Origin: Deltaproteobacteria bacterium
GTDB lineage: Bacteria; SAR324; XYD2-FULL-50-16
Length of the DNA: 64,000 nucleotides
Direction: 5' to 3'
Assembly: GCA_018657625.1 (NCBI GenBank)
Contig: JABHWU010000085.1
Span: 1-64,000, forward strand
The notes under the pieces were generated by a model, which worked only from the letters and a program-made list of their open reading frames with translations, had not been told where the DNA came from and did not search any database. The position numbers were made by a program, and so were the translations under genes. Shown here piece by piece: positions 29,687 through 37,775 of this stretch (position 1 is the stretch's first letter; each line of letters starts with the position of its first letter).

Positions 29687-30730
29687 AATGGCCCCACTTA
29701 AACTCATTTTTTTATATACTCCTCTGAATTGGTCGTAGGAAAGCCCTAATATTTGAGCTGATTTTTTCTGATTATAATGCGATTGTTTTAAAGCCTGCCT
29801 GATCAATATCTTTTGTAATTCCCAGGTGGCAGATTTGTAATCCATTTGAAGTAGGTTACCCATGCTTACTATTGATTGATCTTTAAAATCATCCTCATTT
29901 TGAGAAATTTTATTTTCTTTAATAGGAACTTTTGTGATTTCATTCCCCAGGACAGCAAAAAAAGGATTAAATACAACCGTATTAATATTATAAGTATCCG
30001 CTTTATAAACCGCACGTTCTACAACGTTTTTTAGTTCTCTGATGTTACCTGGCCAAAGATAATCAGTTAGTTCGGCAACAGCACCATCGCTGAATTTTGG
30101 CATTTCCTCCAGATTCAATTCAGAAGCCATGCGCCTGGCAAAATGATTGGCAAGCAATAATATATCCTCTTTACGTTCACGCAAAGGAGGCAAATAAATC
30201 ACTTCAAAAGATAAACGATCTAATAAATCGTCCTTGAACTGGTTATTGGCAACCATAGCTGGTAGGTCTGCATTTGTGGCAGCAATCAGACGTGCATCAA
30301 CCTCAATACTTTCAGAACTCCCTACCCGCTCAAATATTCCATATTCTACAACCCTTAATATTTTTTCCTGGACTTCCATGGGAATATTCCCAATTTCATC
30401 CAAAAAAAAAGTCCCATTATGTGCTTGTTCAAAACGACCGATCCTATTACCCCCTGCACCAGTAAACGCGCCTTTTTCATGACCAAACAATTCAGCTTCA
30501 ATCAGAGTCGCTGGAAGGGCCGCACAGTTTAAGGCCACCAGATTTCCTTCCCAACGCTTAGATAAATAATGTAACCGGGTTACAGCTAATTCTTTCCCTG
30601 TTCCTCGCTCACCCAATATCAAGACCGGTCTATCGATGGGTGCAACTTTCGATAATTGCTCTTGAAAGGCTAAAAATTTTTCAGATTGTCCAATGGCTTC
30701 TTTTCTTCTGATTTGATGATGCGTTTTCAT
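29657..30730 (-). CDS. pspF: Phage shock sigma-54 activator PspF
   Basis: PspF activates sigma-54 promoters of the psp genes and is held inactive by PspA. The 357-residue protein is a bare AAA+ domain without a receiver: Walker A GERGTGKE, GAFTGA loop (EKGAFTGAGG), Walker B GTFFLDEIGN, the R-finger region and a C-terminal Fis-type HTH (NQKKSAQILGLSYDQFRGVY). Divergent from pspA with a sigma-54-like site between them. About 14 residues extend beyond the usual end of PspF (after VYKK), and the last nine come from the 51-bp repeat, so the C-terminus is probably rearranged. Confidence 0.93.
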   Translation of the reverse strand: MKTHHQIRRKEAIGQSEKFLAFQEQLSKVAPIDRPVLILGERGTGKELAVTRLHYLSKRWEGNLVALNCAALPATLIEAELFGHEKGAFTGAGGNRIGRFEQAHNGTFFLDEIGNIPMEVQEKILRVVEYGIFERVGSSESIEVDARLIAATNADLPAMVANNQFKDDLLDRLSFEVIYLPPLRERKEDILLLANHFARRMASELNLEEMPKFSDGAVAELTDYLWPGNIRELKNVVERAVYKADTYNINTVVFNPFFAVLGNEITKVPIKENKISQNEDDFKDQSIVSMGNLLQMDYKSATWELQKILIRQALKQSHYNQKKSAQILGLSYDQFRGVYKKMSLSGAIKPGAELFFE

Positions 30731-30859
30731 AAAAAATTGATATTTTAGAATTGGTTAAATAAGTCAATAATTAGTTATATTAACCTTAAGTGGCTATATT
30801 TGCCAATTTAAATATTCCTTAGTTTTGTTAACATATTGAATTTATTATATATATATGAA

Positions 30860-30875
30860 TGGCACGCTTGATGAA
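30860..30875 (+). promoter_or_regulatory. Probable sigma-54 promoter of the psp operon
   Basis: TGGCACG-CTTG-ATGAA matches the -24 element perfectly and the -12 element imperfectly (GA in place of GC), at the required 10-base separation. It lies 53 bases before the pspA start and faces away from pspF, the expected place for a PspF-dependent promoter. Confidence 0.65.
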
Positions 30876-30928
30876 ATAGATGGAAACCATGTTCAATAAA
30901 TTTAAAACAAATTAAAACAGGAGTTAAA

Positions 30929-31621
30929 ATGGGAATTTTTTCAAGATTTAGGGATATCATCAGCTCCAATATCAATTCAATGTTAGATAATGCTGAAGAT
31001 CCTGAGAAAATGATTAAACTAATGATCTATGAGATGGAAGACACTTTAGTTGAAATAAAAACATCATGCGCGAAAGTAATGGCCAGCATCAAGGGTGTTC
31101 AACGACAACTTAGTGAAGCCAGGGACAAGGCTTCCGACTGGGCAGGGAAAGCTCAACTAGCAGTAAGTAAAGGACGTGAAGATCTCGCCAGGGAGGCGCT
31201 GCTGGAAAAACGCAATTTTGACAATAGAGTAAATGCTCTGGATGCCGGTCTAAAGGAACACAATGAGCTTTTTACCAAGTATCAGGAAGATATCAGGCAA
31301 CTGGAAGAAAAGATTCAAAAAGCGAAAGAGAAGAAAACCATTCTGGCGCAACGTCATTTACATGCTAAAACCAAAATGAAAGTTGAACAGGATATTCGTC
31401 GCGTCGATAGCTCAGAAGCCATGATGAAATTTGACCAAATAGAAACTAGAATTGATCGCATGGAAGCAGATGCTGATTTGGTTAATTTTGGTAAAAAAAG
31501 TACTTTAGAAGAAAAATTTGATCAATTACATGCCGATGAAGAGATTGAAAGTGAATTAGCTAAATTGAAAGCTAATTTAAATCAATCGCATAATACCAGC
31601 AAAGAAGATTCTGCTCCCTAG
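30929..31621 (+). CDS. pspA: Phage shock protein A
   Basis: PspA is an ESCRT-III-like coiled-coil protein that binds stressed inner membrane and inhibits PspF. The 230-residue protein starts with the amphipathic helix MGIFSRFRDIISSNIN, followed by EDPEKMIKLMIYEMEDTLVEIK, shown here as the start of the first hairpin helix, and long Glu/Lys/Gln-rich coiled coils to the end. A GGAGTT site precedes the ATG. First gene of the psp operon. Confidence 0.96.
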   Translation: MGIFSRFRDIISSNINSMLDNAEDPEKMIKLMIYEMEDTLVEIKTSCAKVMASIKGVQRQLSEARDKASDWAGKAQLAVSKGREDLAREALLEKRNFDNRVNALDAGLKEHNELFTKYQEDIRQLEEKIQKAKEKKTILAQRHLHAKTKMKVEQDIRRVDSSEAMMKFDQIETRIDRMEADADLVNFGKKSTLEEKFDQLHADEEIESELAKLKANLNQSHNTSKEDSAP

Positions 31622-31786
31622 TATTATTTATTAACCACCGTTACGATATTCACTGATAATATCGTAACCCTTTTATGTTATTCAATAATGGCTGAATTTA
31701 TTTTTGAAATTAAGATGTTCATCTACCAACTGGTAAATGCTCATCAATTAACGACTTTTTGGGGTAGAACCTTTATGGAGGATGGA

Positions 31787-32041
31787 ATGATCATGGGAAT
31801 TATGACGATGGTATTTATTGTTTTACCCACCATCATCGGAATAACTATTTTAATTGGGCTAAAAATATTGAAAGGTAACAAAACAAAGGTTTCACCGGCG
31901 GCAGATGTTGATGAAACTAAAATGATTCAGGAAATATATCACTCTTTGAGCCGAATGGAAGAAAGAGTTAACACATTAGAAACAATACTTTTAGAAAAAG
32001 AAGGAAAACCAGGAGGAAACCATGAAATCAATCATCAATAG
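31787..32041 (+). CDS. pspB: PspB-like membrane protein
   Basis: An 84-residue protein with an N-terminal membrane helix (residues about 4-28) and a coiled coil reading MIQEIYHSLSRMEERVNTLE, close to the C-terminal ERIQALESIL pattern of PspB. PspB and PspC sense membrane stress and free PspF from PspA. The ATG at 31787 has a perfect GGAGG five bases upstream; the frame is open to an ATG at 31688 that lacks any ribosome binding site, which would add 33 residues. The length then fits PspB (about 75). It overlaps pspC by 20 bases. Confidence 0.75.
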   Translation: MIMGIMTMVFIVLPTIIGITILIGLKILKGNKTKVSPAADVDETKMIQEIYHSLSRMEERVNTLETILLEKEGKPGGNHEINHQ

Positions 32042-32243
32042 ATACCCCAAGGGACTTTATCGATCCAGAAACGGAATTATACTGGGTGTATTTACGGGTA
32101 TTGCTGAATATTTAGATTTATCAGTCTTTTGGACACGTGCTACAGCCTTAATCACTTTGTTCGCAACCGGCTTTTTCCCGATTGCGATTATATATATCAT
32201 CGCAGCGCTTATCATGAAAAAAAGACCTTATTATTCATTATAA
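32022..32243 (+). CDS. pspC: PspC-domain protein (single domain)
   Basis: A 73-residue PspC domain: the cytoplasmic GLYRSRNGIILGVFTGIAEY start, DLSVFWTRA, and one membrane hairpin ending in LIMKKRPYY. A GGAGG site lies within pspB. PspC is the inner-membrane stress sensor. Here it is only the core domain, without the usual C-terminal tail, which is found on the next gene instead. Confidence 0.88.
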   Translation: MKSIINRYPKGLYRSRNGIILGVFTGIAEYLDLSVFWTRATALITLFATGFFPIAIIYIIAALIMKKRPYYSL

Positions 32244-32308
32244 ACAACCAGGCCAATATCGAGTCTAATGTTTTATATTATCCAAGATCAAATTAAAGGG
32301 ACACAAAA

Positions 32309-32920
32309 ATGAGAGGAAATGAAAACAATAAGAGTATCGGGTTTTACCGCTCCCGAAGAGGCACCTTTTTTGGGGTTCTGAATGGAATTGCAAACTATTT
32401 TGGTTTTAAAGTCATATGGTTAAGAATTGCGACAATAGTTGCCTTATTTATAACCGGATTCGTTCCTGTTCTATTTATATACCTTATGCTGATTTTACTG
32501 ATGAAAAAAGAACCCGCTGCAGCATTCCAACAATATTATCAGCAAAAGAAATATCAGGGAAGTCTTTATCGATCCAGGAATGGATTATTTATGGGGTTAT
32601 TAAAAGGAATCGCCGATCGTTTTGATTTATCGCTCTTCTGGTTGCGTTTCCTCACCATTATTGGTTCTTTTTTTACCGGATTCGTGCCAGGCATCATTAT
32701 TTATACGATAACATCTCTGTTAATTTCAAAAGAACCCGTTATACCGCTAAATTCAGAGGCAGAAGCGGAATTTTACGATAGCTATGCCCATTCAAGACAG
32801 GGCACCATTCATCGTGTCAAGCGGCGGTTTGATAGGCTGGAAGCACGGATCCGTCGAATGGAAAGTAGTGTCACTGACCGTGAATTTGATTGGGGACATC
32901 AATTAAAATCCAATCATTAA
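32309..32920 (+). CDS. Tandem double PspC-domain protein
   Basis: A 203-residue protein with two PspC domains in tandem, at about residues 9-66 (GFYRSRRGTFFGVLNGIANY) and about 82-142 (SLYRSRNGLFMGLLKGIADR), each with membrane helices, then a charged coiled C-terminus (RRFDRLEARIRRMESSVTD) that matches the tail of single-domain PspC proteins. Together with the previous gene the operon carries three PspC units, probably from local duplication. It is the last psp gene, followed by a strong hairpin. Confidence 0.85.
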   Translation: MRGNENNKSIGFYRSRRGTFFGVLNGIANYFGFKVIWLRIATIVALFITGFVPVLFIYLMLILLMKKEPAAAFQQYYQQKKYQGSLYRSRNGLFMGLLKGIADRFDLSLFWLRFLTIIGSFFTGFVPGIIIYTITSLLISKEPVIPLNSEAEAEFYDSYAHSRQGTIHRVKRRFDRLEARIRRMESSVTDREFDWGHQLKSNH

Positions 32921-32927
32921 TAACGGC

Positions 32928-32986
32928 AAACCGGAGACTGGCATCCCCTTCCTCTCAATACCGCTGGTCTCTGGTTTATTATTTTT
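32928..32986 (+). terminator. Terminator of the psp operon
   Basis: AAACCGGAGAC and GTCTCTGGTTT pair over 11 positions with one G-T pair across a 28-base loop, followed by ATTATTTTT. A typical intrinsic terminator eight bases after the last psp stop. Confidence 0.75.
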
Positions 32987-32999
32987 GAATGATATCCTA

Positions 33000-33356
33000 T
33001 CAAAGCACCTTTAACCATTCGCCAAAATCATTTATAACAACTAACATTGCAATTGTCCTATCATAAATATGGTAACTTACTATTCTGAACCTGCGAAGAA
33101 TCGCTATCTCCGAGCGATAAGAGTTTATTGCACTGTGTAAAATCATAATGACAGAAGATGATAATAAGGACAGTAAGAATGATGTTCCCAATAGTACCAT
33201 AAATTTCTTTGAAAAATAGTGTTCCAGTGGAAATTTTATCTCAGATAAGTCAAATTGTAGGAATTGAATTTTTAAACCGGAACAGATTCTGTAAAAGAGC
33301 CAAGAGGAGACGTAGCGAATAAAAACCGGTGACATTAATAATATTGAGGTAGCCAC
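33000..33356 (-). CDS. Possible small membrane protein
   Basis: A 118-residue frame starting at GTG, with two hydrophobic stretches (about residues 3-22 and 52-72: VLLGTSFLLSLLSSSVIMIL). I recognise no family. There is no ribosome binding site, and the start lies between the arms of a 12-base inverted repeat. It may be real, but the evidence is only length and hydrophobicity. Confidence 0.3.
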   Translation of the reverse strand: MATSILLMSPVFIRYVSSWLFYRICSGLKIQFLQFDLSEIKFPLEHYFSKKFMVLLGTSFLLSLLSSSVIMILHSAINSYRSEIAILRRFRIVSYHIYDRTIAMLVVINDFGEWLKVL

Positions 33357-33376
33357 TTCAATTCATTAATGTCACC
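33328..33376. repeat. 12-base perfect inverted repeat
   Basis: GGTGACATTAAT and ATTAATGTCACC, exact reverse complements 25 bases apart, in the space between the psp operon and the Old Yellow Enzyme gene. They could be an operator or the transcription end of the oxidoreductase gene, whose stop codon is 28 bases away. Confidence 0.6.
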
Positions 33377-33403
33377 AGCTTTGAAGAATACTGAGTATTC
33401 GTC

Positions 33404-34423
33404 CTATGGTTTAGCCCTTTGATAGGCCTCAGGCCACTGAATATTTTCTCCAAGTGTTTTAGCAGCTTGCAAAGGCCAATAGGGATTTCTGAGCAGTTCC
33501 CGCCCCAAAGCGATAAAATCTGCCTCTTCATCTTGTAATATTTTTTCAGCTAACTCAGGTGATTCCAACATTCCTACTGCCATAACAGGAAGCTGTAATT
33601 GTTTTTTAATGATATTAGCAAAAGCAACCTGGTATCCTGGAAACATTTTGATGACCGCGTTTTCCACCACCCCACCTGAACTGACATGCACCAGATCAAT
33701 GAGCTCTTTTAACGGGTCAAGCAGTCGACATATCTCTTCGGGATGGATTCCTTCGTCAATATAATCTTCAGCCGATACCCGCAAGAAAACCGGCATCTGC
33801 TTGGGGATATATAAATGCGCTTCTTCCAGAACCTGCTTCAGAAACAATGATCGATCCTGACCATAAGCATCGGTCCTTTGATTCGTCAGTGGAGACAAAA
33901 ATTGATTGATTAAATAACCGTGAGCCGCATGAATTTCAACAAAATCTACACCGATCTCTACTGCCCGCTTAACCCCATTTCCAAAGTCCCTGATGATAAC
34001 TTCAATCTCAGCCTCATTTAACTCCATGGGAATCGGAAATTGATCATTAAAAGCAATCGCACTGGGCGCTACTATCAATTCCCCGGGAACAACAGCCTTA
34101 CGTCCGGCATGGGCAATTTGAATACCCAATTTACATCCATGGGATTGAACCTGTTGTACTAACTCAGAAAAGGAAGACATCATATCATCATCCCAAATTC
34201 CTAAATCTTTGCAGGAAATCCGACCCCTTGATTCCACTGCGGTTGCTTCAGTAATAATCATCCCCACTTGACCAACTGCCCTTGAAATATAGTGAACACG
34301 ATGCCAATTTTGTATTAATCCATCATTCTCAGCTGAATATTGACACATGGGTGCCATGGCAATTCGGTTTTTAAATTCTACCCCTTTGAGGGAATATGGT
34401 TCAAACAATCGGTTTTTTTTCAT
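33404..34423 (-). CDS. NADPH dehydrogenase, Old Yellow Enzyme family (YqjM/NamA-like)
   Basis: A 339-residue FMN oxidoreductase with a single TIM barrel. It has the NRIAMAPMCQYSA start of the YqjM/NamA class, the substrate-binding HAGRKA, and the signature HAAHGYLINQFLSPLTNQR at about residue 175-195. These enzymes reduce activated C=C bonds of enals, enones or nitro compounds. It overlaps the aldehyde oxidoreductase gene by four bases (ATGA), so the two are translationally coupled, which suggests a shared role in aldehyde or enal metabolism. The actual substrate is unknown. Confidence 0.9.
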   Translation of the reverse strand: MKKNRLFEPYSLKGVEFKNRIAMAPMCQYSAENDGLIQNWHRVHYISRAVGQVGMIITEATAVESRGRISCKDLGIWDDDMMSSFSELVQQVQSHGCKLGIQIAHAGRKAVVPGELIVAPSAIAFNDQFPIPMELNEAEIEVIIRDFGNGVKRAVEIGVDFVEIHAAHGYLINQFLSPLTNQRTDAYGQDRSLFLKQVLEEAHLYIPKQMPVFLRVSAEDYIDEGIHPEEICRLLDPLKELIDLVHVSSGGVVENAVIKMFPGYQVAFANIIKKQLQLPVMAVGMLESPELAEKILQDEEADFIALGRELLRNPYWPLQAAKTLGENIQWPEAYQRAKP

Positions 34424-36150
34424 ACTCTACTTTCACGAATTTGATTATAATCATTCACCATGCTTATCAAATCAGCCTCAGAAATACTTTCCCCTTCTTT
34501 TGTGGCCTCATTAAACATGCGTTTTGGCAAGGTATCGGTTGTACTATCCAAACCTTCCTGTTGATTATATTTTCTGGTATTTTGAGTGATTCGGTTGGCT
34601 ATAATTTGAAGTTCTCCTTTAGTCATTTTAAGGCCCATAATCGCTTCAATAATCATCCCCAATTCATCCCATTGGATCAAATCACGGAAAAATCGACATA
34701 AAATCATGCAATCAAAAAGAGCTGAGCGATCTTCAAAATCAATATGCATCTCAGCTTTGCCTTCAATCTGATCCTTATCAATTAATCCGGCTAGTTCAGC
34801 TTTATAAAAAGTCCCCCTTAGATGACAGGCACCACGGGCAGAAGTGGCATAAGACAAGGCCATTCCTTTTAAGGTTCTGGGATCATAACCTGAAGGCTCT
34901 AATCCTTTGACATGGACAGCAATATCTTCCAGGCCTAACTCATGTGAGGCCTCCTTGATCCCTTTAGCCAAAACTGCACCAATTCCTTCCCGTTTAACAA
35001 TTAACGCCAGCAACTCTACAATTTTATCCGGTTGGTTATAATCAATTTCAAAATCAGATTTGCCCAGTTTGAAGGCTTCAATGGCGAAAGCTGCCATATT
35101 TCCGGCACTCATGGTATCAACACCAATTTTATCACAAACATCATTAAGATAGGCAATCTCTTCCATTGAATCGATACGGTTTAAGCCCCCAATGGCATAA
35201 AACGTTTCATACTCAGGACCTTCCAAAAACAGACCTTTATGGCGCCCTTTTAATATTCTGGTTTTTTTGGTGCATCGTAAAAAACAATTGGGACAATTAT
35301 CCGCCTTAACTTCACAATTTTCCTGCATATAATCAGCATTAATCGATTCATGTTCTTCGAATAAACCTGATTTCCAATATTCAGTTGGAAAAGCTTTATT
35401 CTTATTTAGCAAGTTCACCATCATGGGGGTCCCTAACTGTCGATATAAAGCACTACCCGGAGATTCTTTCCCGTTTTTAGCAATCAATTTATTCACTTTT
35501 TTAAACAGATCCGGATTCGCAATCTCCGTTTTTTGGGTACCAAAAAAACTGATCCCTTTTAAATTTTTCCCACCAAAAACGGCTCCCATACCACCGCGAC
35601 CAACACTGCGCCAAATGTCTGACTTAATACAGGCAAACCGTACCTGACTCTCACCGGCAGGACCAATAACCATCGCGCCGGCCCCATCTTCAGAATGATC
35701 TAAAATATATTTTTCTGATTCATCACTATTCTTCCCGCCCAACATTTCAGCACTTTCAAAAATAACCCTATTATCTTCAATTTTTAAATAAGTTAATTCA
35801 GGGCTTTTACCGGTTAAAATTATGGCGTCTGATCCACAGGCATTTATTTTAGGAGCTAAAGAACCACCACAATAAGATTCTCCGTAACCACCGGTAGCCG
35901 GACTTTTAGCAAATACCGCAAACCGGGACTGCCCCCAAAGTTTGGTACCGGTTGCCGGCCCAATAGCAATAATCACACGGCTTTCAGGGCCACAGGGATC
36001 TACACCAACCGGGTTTTCGTTTAATAAATAATGCACCCCCAGTCCTTTTCCACCTAAAGTTTTCTTAAAAACCTCATCGGGAATTTCTTCATACTCAAAT
36101 GATTGATTTGTCAGATCGATCCTTAACAAGCGATTAAAAAAACCTTTCAT
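34420..36150 (-). CDS. Aldehyde ferredoxin oxidoreductase (tungsten enzyme)
   Basis: A 576-residue AOR-family protein. These tungstopterin/4Fe-4S enzymes oxidise aldehydes to carboxylic acids with ferredoxin. The N-terminal domain (GGKGLGVHYLLNENP, IAIGPATGTKLWGQSRFAVF, GGYGESYCGGSLAP) holds the cofactor; the iron-sulfur motif C-x2-C-x3-C is CPNCFLRC near residue 285. The middle and C-terminal domains follow with CHLRGTFYKAE and the final Cys of the cluster near 484 (DCMILCRF). Length is slightly below the typical 600. Overlaps the OYE gene; a GABA aminotransferase is just upstream, consistent with aldehyde produced by transamination being oxidised. Confidence 0.92.
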   Translation of the reverse strand: MKGFFNRLLRIDLTNQSFEYEEIPDEVFKKTLGGKGLGVHYLLNENPVGVDPCGPESRVIIAIGPATGTKLWGQSRFAVFAKSPATGGYGESYCGGSLAPKINACGSDAIILTGKSPELTYLKIEDNRVIFESAEMLGGKNSDESEKYILDHSEDGAGAMVIGPAGESQVRFACIKSDIWRSVGRGGMGAVFGGKNLKGISFFGTQKTEIANPDLFKKVNKLIAKNGKESPGSALYRQLGTPMMVNLLNKNKAFPTEYWKSGLFEEHESINADYMQENCEVKADNCPNCFLRCTKKTRILKGRHKGLFLEGPEYETFYAIGGLNRIDSMEEIAYLNDVCDKIGVDTMSAGNMAAFAIEAFKLGKSDFEIDYNQPDKIVELLALIVKREGIGAVLAKGIKEASHELGLEDIAVHVKGLEPSGYDPRTLKGMALSYATSARGACHLRGTFYKAELAGLIDKDQIEGKAEMHIDFEDRSALFDCMILCRFFRDLIQWDELGMIIEAIMGLKMTKGELQIIANRITQNTRKYNQQEGLDSTTDTLPKRMFNEATKEGESISEADLISMVNDYNQIRESRV

Positions 36151-36237
36151 ACTACCCTCTTCTGCCTAAAGTGATGATAATATGGGAATAGTAATTAAGC
36201 TGTTCCCATTAAATTATATTTAAATTGATCCTGTCTA

Positions 36238-37533
36238 TTATGAAATTGACTCAAGTCCAGCCTCGATAATGGCCAATCCTTCTGATAATTTCGCTCGATC
36301 AATATTGAGTGGAGATAAAATTCTCATGATATTACCATTGGTACCGGCCGTAATCACACTCAATCTTTTTGAAATACAATAAGCAGCCAAAGCTTTATTT
36401 TGCTCTGCAGCCGGTTCCTTACTGATCGGGTCTGTTACGAGTTCAAGCGCTACCATGGCACCTAAACCTCTGACATCACCGACAAGGGGAAATTTTTCTT
36501 TAAACTTTAAAAAAGCCTCCTTAATAATTTCCCCGGTTTCTTTCGCCTGTACCAGTAACTCCCCTTCCTCAAACATTTCGATAGTAGCCAGAGCAGCAGC
36601 TACTGCCAGAGGATTTCCGCCATAAGTTCCTCCTAATCCACCCACGGGAGATTCATCCATAATATTTGCTCGTCCTGTAATCGCACTAATGGGCATCCCG
36701 GAAGCCATTGACTTAGCAGAAAGAATGATATCGTAATCAATATTCAAAGCATTGGCGGCATACAACTCACCGGTTCTACCAAAACCCGACTGAATTTCAT
36801 CACAAATGCTCAAAATTCCATACTGTTGAGTCAGCGCTCGCAACTCTTTAAAAAAGTCTTCATCCCCAGGTACGAATCCACCTTCTCCCAGTACCGGTTC
36901 AAAAATAACAGCAGCAATACTATTGGGATCAACCAAAGTTTTAAATGCCGTTTTGATATCATCCAAAACCATTTGATTCGCTTTCTTTTGATCCCCATCA
37001 CTCATCCGATAGGCATACGGAAAAGGCACCCGATAAATCTCAGGCGCAAAAGGACCATATCCCTGTTTATAGGGAGCAACCTTACTGGTTAGCGACATTC
37101 CCATCAACGTCCGACCGTGAAAGGCATCTCTAAAACATAAAACCCCGGGTCGACCAGTGAATTGTCGTGCTATCTTGATCCCATTTTCTACCGCCTCTGC
37201 CCCTGAGTTCGCAAAGAAGGTCTTTTTCTCAAAATCACCCGGTGTAATATCATTCATTTTTGCTGCCAGATTGATATACCCCTCGAACATTGAAACATGA
37301 AAGCAGGTATGAAGAAATCGATCAGCTTGCGCTTTTACAGCCGCTACTACTTTCTCAGGACAATGTCCGGCATTTAGTACACCAATACCACCGGAAAAAT
37401 CAATCCACTCATTCCCATCAACATCAACAATAGCAGATCCCTTAGCATGATCCGCAACACATGGCGATACTTGAAAAACAGCTTTAGGTATTGCTTTGTC
37501 CCTTAGTTTTTTTAACTCTTCTGATCGTGTCAT
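36238..37533 (-). CDS. gabT: 4-aminobutyrate aminotransferase-like enzyme
   Basis: A 431-residue class III PLP aminotransferase. It shows the family marks FFANSGAEAVENGIKIAR, AFHGRTLMGMSLT, the CDEIQSGFGRTG segment with its PLP-binding Asp, and the Schiff-base lysine in ILSAKSMASGMPI. The overall sequence is that of GabT, which transfers the amino group of 4-aminobutyrate (or 5-aminovalerate) to 2-oxoglutarate, forming succinate semialdehyde. A GGAG ribosome binding site precedes the ATG. The next genes encode an aldehyde oxidoreductase and an OYE; the gene before encodes a PAS-containing regulator likely to control it. Confidence 0.88.
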   Translation of the reverse strand: MTRSEELKKLRDKAIPKAVFQVSPCVADHAKGSAIVDVDGNEWIDFSGGIGVLNAGHCPEKVVAAVKAQADRFLHTCFHVSMFEGYINLAAKMNDITPGDFEKKTFFANSGAEAVENGIKIARQFTGRPGVLCFRDAFHGRTLMGMSLTSKVAPYKQGYGPFAPEIYRVPFPYAYRMSDGDQKKANQMVLDDIKTAFKTLVDPNSIAAVIFEPVLGEGGFVPGDEDFFKELRALTQQYGILSICDEIQSGFGRTGELYAANALNIDYDIILSAKSMASGMPISAITGRANIMDESPVGGLGGTYGGNPLAVAAALATIEMFEEGELLVQAKETGEIIKEAFLKFKEKFPLVGDVRGLGAMVALELVTDPISKEPAAEQNKALAAYCISKRLSVITAGTNGNIMRILSPLNIDRAKLSEGLAIIEAGLESIS

Positions 37534-37682
37534 ATTTTCTCCTATGTGATTATTATCAAATAGATATCATTTTCATTAAGCCTGATGATAATATGCTTAT
37601 AAGATCTTCAGACTTGCCTTAAAATTTTTATTATTCTTAACAAAATTCTAAATATATTAAAAGAAATATTTTCCAAATCTGC

Positions 37683-37706
37683 ATATTATGCAAATTTGCA
37701 TAATAT
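37683..37706. promoter_or_regulatory. 24-base perfect palindrome upstream of gabT
   Basis: ATATTATGCAAATTTGCATA followed by ATAT: both 12-base halves are exact reverse complements. It lies about 150 bases upstream of gabT and just beyond the end of the regulator gene. The related sequences TTTGCACATAATATG and TTTTGCATAAC occur upstream of the regulator itself (39568-39597). A likely binding site of that regulator. Confidence 0.65.
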
Positions 37707-37775
37707 TTCAGTTTTTATAAACTACCCGTAAAGTATAGCAATTCAATTCTGTAATGGAGATGAATCGGCGTATCG

